NCBI GenBank assembly: GCA_900772575.1 | Contig: CAAHEN010000243.1 | Span: 1 to 19,629, forward strand | Source: Bacteroidaceae bacterium | GTDB taxonomy: Bacteria > Bacteroidota > Bacteroidia > Bacteroidales > Bacteroidaceae | Direction: 5' to 3' | Length of the DNA: 19,629 nucleotides | Part shown: positions 15,765-19,629 of the stretch, piece after piece | How the letters are laid out: each line of letters begins with the position of its first letter | Position numbering within the stretch: position 1 is the first letter of the stretch | Program-made: the position numbers and the translations under genes | The notes under the pieces: generated by a model | Databases searched by the model: none | Seen by the model: only the letters and a program-made list of their open reading frames with translations | What the model was told of the DNA's origin: nothing

Positions 15765-17068
15765 CGCCACTCACACTATTCGAACTGAACAACCTCGTCC
15801 GCTCAACGCTTGAACTGGGCTTGCCCGAGGAGTATTGGGTCATTGCGGAACTCAGTGAGGTCAACCGCCGCAGCAATGGCCATTGCTACATAGAGCTCGT
15901 CCAGAAGGACAAGCACAACGATGCGCTCATCGCCAAAGCACGCGGCTGCATATGGCGAGACGCCTATATGCTTCTTGCCCCCTACTTTGAGAAAACGACC
16001 GGACGGCCACTCACCGCCGGCATGACCGTGCTGCTTGAAGTCAACATACGGTTTCACGAGCTCTATGGCTACTCACTCATCGTGACCGACATCGACCCGT
16101 CGTACACCATGGGCGACATGGCCCGCCGCCGGAAAGAGATCATAGACAAACTTACGGCTGAAGGTGTGGCAGACCTCAACAAGGAGCTTCCTCTCCCTCG
16201 CCCTTTGCTGCGTATCGCAGTCATCTCCAGTCCGTCGGCTGCTGGATATGGAGATTTCTGCAAGCAGCTGGAACAGTCGGAGGGGCCATTTGTCACACAG
16301 CTCTTCCCCGCTGTCATGCAAGGCCAGCAAGTGGAGCAAAGTGTCATCACGGCACTCAACGCCATCGCAGAAGAGTGCGATAAGTGGGATGTTGTCGTCA
16401 TCATTCGCGGTGGAGGCGCAGTCAGTGACCTCAGCGGGTTCGACACAGAACTGCTCGCAGCCAACGTGGCCCAGTTTCCACTCCCCATTTTCTCCGGTAT
16501 CGGGCACGAACGTGACGATACGGTCATCGATGCCGTGGCCCATACACGCTTCAAGACTCCCACAGCAGTAGCCGCATTTCTCGTCGCACAGTATCACACT
16601 GAGACCGAAACACTATCCGAGACCGCACGGCGCCTTGTCCAGGCAGTCAGGACCATCCCGGCGACAGAAACGGAACGTCTGGGGCGCCTGTCACAGCGCA
16701 TGCAGATGGGAACCGTCAGAGTCCTTTCGCATGAACGCAGTTTAGTGGGGAACACCATACTCCACTTGAACCACTTGGCTGACAAATACACTCAAGACTG
16801 CCGGGCTCAGTTAGATTCGCGTCTCCAAAGCATAAGACATGCCGCAGCACGACGCATCACTGACGAAGCTCACCGCTTGGCACTGGCCGAAAGCAAACTT
16901 GAACTGGCCAGTCCGGATCGCCTGCTGCGAATGGGGTTCAGCATCACACTTTGCGATGGCCGCATCGTACGCCACGCCGCAGATGTCACGACTGGCCAAC
17001 ATCTGGTCACACATCTTGCCGATGGAACTGTGAGCAGTGATGTCACCCATACAGAAAAGAAACCATAG
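15761..17068 (+). CDS. xseA: Exodeoxyribonuclease VII large subunit
   Basis: The 435-aa product has an N-terminal OB fold (about 15-112), then the catalytic core with ISSPSAAGYGDF (155-166), RGGGAVSDLSGFD (216-228) and GIGHERDDTVIDAVAH (246-261) followed by KTPTAVA (265-271). A long helical C-terminal part binds the small subunit. Exonuclease VII degrades single-stranded DNA from both ends to oligonucleotides, acting in repair and mutation avoidance in the cytoplasm. The ATG at 15761 overlaps the preceding stop as ATGA. It gives an N-terminus (MTPLTLFELN) that fits the family, so it is chosen over a 9-codon longer in-frame start at 15734. The length is within the usual range, and XseB follows after 12 bases. 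Confidence 0.95.
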   Translation: MTPLTLFELNNLVRSTLELGLPEEYWVIAELSEVNRRSNGHCYIELVQKDKHNDALIAKARGCIWRDAYMLLAPYFEKTTGRPLTAGMTVLLEVNIRFHELYGYSLIVTDIDPSYTMGDMARRRKEIIDKLTAEGVADLNKELPLPRPLLRIAVISSPSAAGYGDFCKQLEQSEGPFVTQLFPAVMQGQQVEQSVITALNAIAEECDKWDVVVIIRGGGAVSDLSGFDTELLAANVAQFPLPIFSGIGHERDDTVIDAVAHTRFKTPTAVAAFLVAQYHTETETLSETARRLVQAVRTIPATETERLGRLSQRMQMGTVRVLSHERSLVGNTILHLNHLADKYTQDCRAQLDSRLQSIRHAAARRITDEAHRLALAESKLELASPDRLLRMGFSITLCDGRIVRHAADVTTGQHLVTHLADGTVSSDVTHTEKKP

Positions 17069-17080
17069 ACTAATCCATAT

Positions 17081-17290
17081 ATGCCAACAGCCAAGAACGC
17101 GCTCACCTACGAACAGGCCATGCGCCGCCTCAACACCATCGTGGCCGACATGGAGCAAGGGACTCTGGAACTGGACGATCTTGTCGCCCAGCTTGCCGAA
17201 GCCAAAAAGCTCATCACATTTTGCCGCTCTAAACTGACCAAGGTCGAAAACGACATAAACAAGATTCTTGAAGACAATGGGAAAGAATAA
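17081..17290 (+). CDS. xseB: Exodeoxyribonuclease VII small subunit
   Basis: This 69-aa, mostly helical protein has the XseB pattern LTYEQAMRRLNTIVADMEQG (residues 8-27) followed by LELDDLVAQLAEAKKLITFC (29-48), and a Lys/Glu-rich end. Several small subunits bind the C-terminal helices of XseA and are needed for nuclease control. It starts 12 bases after XseA, as expected for partners made in proportion. Its 3' end overlaps the TrmB reading frame by 14 bases. Length is typical. Confidence 0.93.
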   Translation: MPTAKNALTYEQAMRRLNTIVADMEQGTLELDDLVAQLAEAKKLITFCRSKLTKVENDINKILEDNGKE

Positions 17291-18053
17291 ACTTGCCAAA
17301 TTTGCCGATATGATGGCTTATCCACACGTCGTCGAGGCACCCGGCATCGCCGGAGACACGGCAGCCCAATCACATACTCTGAGTGGACGTTGGCACACAG
17401 ACTTCTTTCACAACGATAAGCCAATCGTTCTCGAACTGGGCTGCGGACGTGGAGAATATACTGTCGGACTGGGCAGGCTCTTTCCAGACAAGAACTTCAT
17501 TGGCGTGGACATCAAAGGCTCACGCATGTGGACCGGTGCCACCGAATCACTCAATGAAGGGCTGGGCAATGTCGGATTTCTACGCACCCGCATTGAATTC
17601 ATCGATCGCTTCTTCGCCCCTGGCGAAGTGTCTGAAATCTGGCTCACCTTCTCCGATCCGCAAATGAAAAAGGTGACCAAGCGCCTGACCTCGACATTCT
17701 TTCTCGAACGCTACCGACACTTTCTCGCGGACAATGGACTCATACATGTCAAGACGGACAGTAACTTTCTCTATACTTACACACACCATGTCATTGAGAA
17801 AAATGGCCTGTCACTAGAGGTTGATATAGCAGACCTCTACACCACGAGTGACGCGCCATCTGGCGTCGGCCCCATTCTGGGCATCAAGACTTACTATGAA
17901 AGCCAATGGATGGCCCGCGGTATCCCTATCAAATACCTGCGGTTCCGGCTCCCGGCATCGGTAGCGCTCACCGAACCCGACGTGGAGATCGAGCTTGATG
18001 ACTACCGCAGCTACAACCGCTCGAAGCGCTCAGGACTGGAGCGGGCAAAGTGA
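17277..18053 (+). CDS. trmB: tRNA (guanine-N7-)-methyltransferase
   Basis: From the ATG at 17277 the protein is 258 aa. It has the TrmB layout: GKNKLAKF (2-9), the SAM-binding motif LELGCGRGEYT (52-62), VDIKGSRMW (77-85) with an acidic ribose-binding D78, TFSDPQMKK (124-132), KTDSNFLY (159-166) and KTYYESQW (204-211). The enzyme adds N7-methyl to G46 of tRNA using S-adenosylmethionine in the cytoplasm. The usual FPDP reads FSDP here, a conservative change next to the catalytic aspartate. An in-frame TTG at 17268 would add three residues; ATG 17277 gives the standard MGKNKL start. It overlaps XseB by 14 bases and closes the operon. Confidence 0.93.
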   Translation: MGKNKLAKFADMMAYPHVVEAPGIAGDTAAQSHTLSGRWHTDFFHNDKPIVLELGCGRGEYTVGLGRLFPDKNFIGVDIKGSRMWTGATESLNEGLGNVGFLRTRIEFIDRFFAPGEVSEIWLTFSDPQMKKVTKRLTSTFFLERYRHFLADNGLIHVKTDSNFLYTYTHHVIEKNGLSLEVDIADLYTTSDAPSGVGPILGIKTYYESQWMARGIPIKYLRFRLPASVALTEPDVEIELDDYRSYNRSKRSGLERAK

Positions 18054-18271
18054 CATGTTCTTTTGTCTGTGAACCTGCCTTATTAGCAGAACAAATACGC
18101 CAACGTGACAGACAGCTCTGCCATACCGCGTCAACAGAGATTAATGCATGACAGCCGAAGACAAACCGCGTTTCACTCCAACTTTTGGCCCAGAGATTGC
18201 ACTTGTATGGACAGAATCGCCGATGCCATTATAAGGATGGCGGAAGCACAAACCACATAAACTTAGAAACC

Positions 18272-18763
18272 ATGACTAAGAAACTAGAAGAAGCACTCAA
18301 TGTGCAAATCGCTGCGGAACTTTGGTCCGCTAACCTGTATCTCTCAATGTCTTTCTATTTCAAACGTGAGGGACTTGATGGAGCCGCCCACTGGCTCAAG
18401 ATACAGTCCAACGAAGAGAAGGAACATGCCTGCAAGATGGCCGACTTCATGTTGACACGTGGGGGCATACCCAAACTTGACAAGATTGATGTTGTCCCCC
18501 AGGATTGGGAAAGCCCACTCAAGGCTTTTGAAGGTGTATATGAGCACGAACGCAACATCACGAAGTTCATCAGTGAACTGCTCGCCCAAGCCAAGGAGGA
18601 GAAAGACTACCTGACTGAAGATTTCTTCTGGCAGTTTATCCGTGAGCAAGCTGAAGAGGAAGCCACTGCACATGACATTTTGGAGAAACTGCGTAAGCAC
18701 GGTGACACAAGCCTGTTCTTCATCGATGCAGAACTCGGCAAACGTAGCACAAAGGAAAAGTAA
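18272..18763 (+). CDS. ftn: Non-heme ferritin
   Basis: The 163-aa product is a four-helix ferritin of standard bacterial length. Ferroxidase ligands align with E. coli FtnA: E16, E49 and H52 (EEKEH), E93, Q126 and E129 (EQAEEE). The first helix starts MTKKLEEALNVQIAAELWSA. Twenty-four subunits form a cytoplasmic shell that oxidises Fe(II) and stores it as mineral, also limiting oxidative damage. A longer in-frame start at 18185 would add 29 residues without family resemblance, so ATG 18272 is chosen. It stands alone behind a 218-base gap with no clear TAnnTTTG motif, and a hairpin follows 51 bases after the stop. Confidence 0.95.
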   Translation: MTKKLEEALNVQIAAELWSANLYLSMSFYFKREGLDGAAHWLKIQSNEEKEHACKMADFMLTRGGIPKLDKIDVVPQDWESPLKAFEGVYEHERNITKFISELLAQAKEEKDYLTEDFFWQFIREQAEEEATAHDILEKLRKHGDTSLFFIDAELGKRSTKEK

Positions 18764-18814
18764 GTTTCCTAAGATATATACAATCCGGCTACTCTTTGAG
18801 CCGTGATTAAGAGT

Positions 18815-18849
18815 ATAGGGCTGATTCCATTTGGTGGGATCAGCCCTAT
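18815..18849 (+). terminator. Terminator-like hairpin after ferritin
   Basis: A 14-bp stem (18815-18828 with 18836-18849, one G-T pair) encloses the loop ATTTGGT. The core arms are AGGGCTGATTCC and GGGATCAGCCCT. No T run follows directly. Its position 51 bases past the ferritin stop suggests transcription termination. Confidence 0.7.
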
Positions 18850-19105
18850 TGGGTATTGTGAGTTCCACTCCTCCGAGAATAGACTGGGGCGGTTATTCAG
18901 GGCAAAGCCAGCGACCACAATATGGGCTCACTCTACGTCGGACGCAGTTGCTAGGAAGCACCCGCATTGTGGGCAAGGGGGGGGCAAGCCTTTACGGTAT
19001 CATGGATTTGAGAGTTCATTAGGGGCATCGTCACGAAATATTTGATACCCTTTGTAACCTAGTTAGAACGGAAAACAAAATATTGCTGTCCGGCAAAAGT
19101 TTACG

Positions 19106-19135
19106 GGCTGTAATACGCCTATATGTATTACAGCC
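19106..19135. repeat. Perfect 11-bp hairpin
   Basis: GGCTGTAATAC (19106-19116) and GTATTACAGCC (19125-19135) are exact complements around an 8-base loop. No gene ends next to it on either strand. It may be a terminator of an unannotated transcript or a repeat element end. Confidence 0.65.
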
Positions 19136-19207
19136 AGAATAGCGCTTGGAGCCTGCACAGACATATATCCACTTTTTTGTGTAAACGAACCCGGGACGCT
19201 CGAGGTT

Positions 19208-19303
19208 GCCTGAAGGCCCCATAATATAGCACCGCGCCACCCGTCGCTTCACCTTTTTGCCCCAATTGCCGGAATGACACCTTAACTTATTTAACCTTCA
19301 GGC
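19208..19303. repeat. 9-bp inverted repeat enclosing 78 bases
   Basis: GCCTGAAGG (19208-19216) and CCTTCAGGC (19295-19303) are exact complements. The enclosed segment has no open frame of note. It might be a small non-autonomous element or a structured RNA; a 9-bp match over this distance could also be chance. Confidence 0.35.
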
Positions 19304-19458
19304 GGGCGCGAAATGTTAAATCTAGACTTCTGGTAAACTTCCCCGGGGCAAATCTGAATTAGCCGGGAGCAAATTTTACCGAGCCCTAGGGAAGTTGTCC
19401 GGAGAAACTGCCTAGGTTTTGCCATATGGTGGCAATATTGATCGTCTCTGGGCACATA

Positions 19459-19487
19459 AAACGGCTATCCGCATGGGATAACCGTTT
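19459..19487 (-). repeat. Hairpin directly downstream of a leftward promoter motif
   Basis: On the minus strand AAACGGTTATCC and GGATAGCCGTTT form a 12-position stem with one mismatch around a five-base loop. It is followed by a short T run (TTTT including stem end) as in a terminator or attenuator. It begins about 10 bases after the -7 motif at 19497-19504, so it would be at the very 5' end of that transcript. Confidence 0.55.
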
Positions 19488-19496
19488 CCTCTGGTA

Positions 19497-19504
19497 CAAA
19501 GATA
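19497..19504 (-). promoter_or_regulatory. Predicted leftward promoter (-7 TATCTTTG)
   Basis: On the minus strand GGTATCTTTGTACC contains TATCTTTG, an excellent match to the Bacteroidota -7 consensus. TTG at 19525-19527 lies 20 bases upstream and could be the -33 element. It points into the gene-free region, with no recognisable coding sequence downstream. Confidence 0.55.
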
Positions 19505-19629
19505 CCGCTTCCGAGCGCCGAAAGCAAGCAGTGTTAAAACTCAAATCTTAGGCCGGGCAGAGTCAAGTATGAAGTGCTACACTATTTGAAGTGGCTGTAG
19601 AATGCATTTTGGGGTGTTTCAAAGTTGAG

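Larger units (their letters stand above)
18850..19629. other. Non-coding or decayed region without a recognisable gene
   Basis: No reading frame here shows family motifs or convincing coding character. The short frames at 18803-19045, 18831-19022 and 19031-19252 have no support. The region holds an 8-G run (18977-18984), a perfect hairpin (19106-19135), a 9-bp inverted repeat around 78 bases (19208-19303), short GC-rich repeats (19341-19374), and a leftward promoter motif with an adjoining hairpin (19459-19504). It could be an insertion-sequence remnant, a small RNA locus or a promoter-proximal leader of something off the edge. I see no tRNA or rRNA. Confidence 0.6.

Noticed and set aside
18185..18271. 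Longer ferritin start
   Set aside because: The added 29 residues are not ferritin-like, and ATG 18272 gives the standard N-terminal helix.
19031..19252. 73-residue minus-strand frame in the gene-free right end
   Set aside because: It spans the perfect hairpin at 19106-19135 and one arm of the inverted repeat, and shows no domain or coding signature.
1..19629. CRISPR arrays, tRNA or rRNA genes, intact transposases
   Set aside because: No regularly spaced repeats, cloverleaf or rRNA-like sequence, or transposase motifs were seen on either strand.

Overview
The window is a compact stretch of a bacterial chromosome. It reads as Bacteroidota, order Bacteroidales, most likely a Prevotellaceae-type organism of moderate GC. 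The evidence is a fused MurF/alanine racemase, a GSCFA-domain protein, a DUF2027-Smr protein, a DUF2520/KdsC/Maf cluster, and TAnnTTTG (-7) promoter elements instead of the classical -10/-35 pattern. Start codons generally lack a Shine-Dalgarno sequence, which is also usual for this phylum. The genus is an inference from gene content, not a demonstrated match.

Layout. (1) Bases 1-178 hold the 5' end of an unidentified, very GC-rich leftward gene cut by the window edge. (2) Bases 385-7576 carry a rightward series: DUF2520 Rossmann protein, KdsC-type HAD phosphatase, Maf nucleotide pyrophosphatase, CNNM/CBS (HlyC/CorC) membrane protein, a PKD-like lipoprotein, RNase Z, an exported beta-propeller protein and a nucleoside phosphorylase. 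It ends at a perfect 18-bp hairpin shared with the converging operon. (3) Bases 7661-11158 carry a leftward pair, a GSCFA-domain protein followed by the MurF-Alr fusion. (4) A 353-bp divergent promoter region (11159-11511) follows. (5) Bases 11512-18053 carry a tight rightward operon: DUF2027-Smr, a retropepsin-like protein, a subtilisin-like protease, XseA, XseB and TrmB. (6) Ferritin (18272-18763) has its own terminator-like hairpin. (7) The last ~780 bases (18850-19629) hold no convincing gene but do hold several hairpins, short repeats and a strong leftward promoter motif.

Functional themes: cell-envelope biogenesis (KdsC for Kdo in lipopolysaccharide, MurF and Alr for peptidoglycan, possibly GSCFA), nucleotide salvage or sanitation (Maf, nucleoside phosphorylase), RNA maturation (RNase Z, TrmB), DNA repair (exonuclease VII, possibly Smr), iron storage (ferritin), and exported or surface proteins (lipoprotein, propeller protein, two protease-like proteins).

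Most of the window is ordinary core genome, and I did not find a clear new system. The best leads are the retropepsin-like protein whose second lobe has lost its catalytic aspartate, the non-coding right end with its promoter-plus-hairpin unit, and the compositionally odd left edge.
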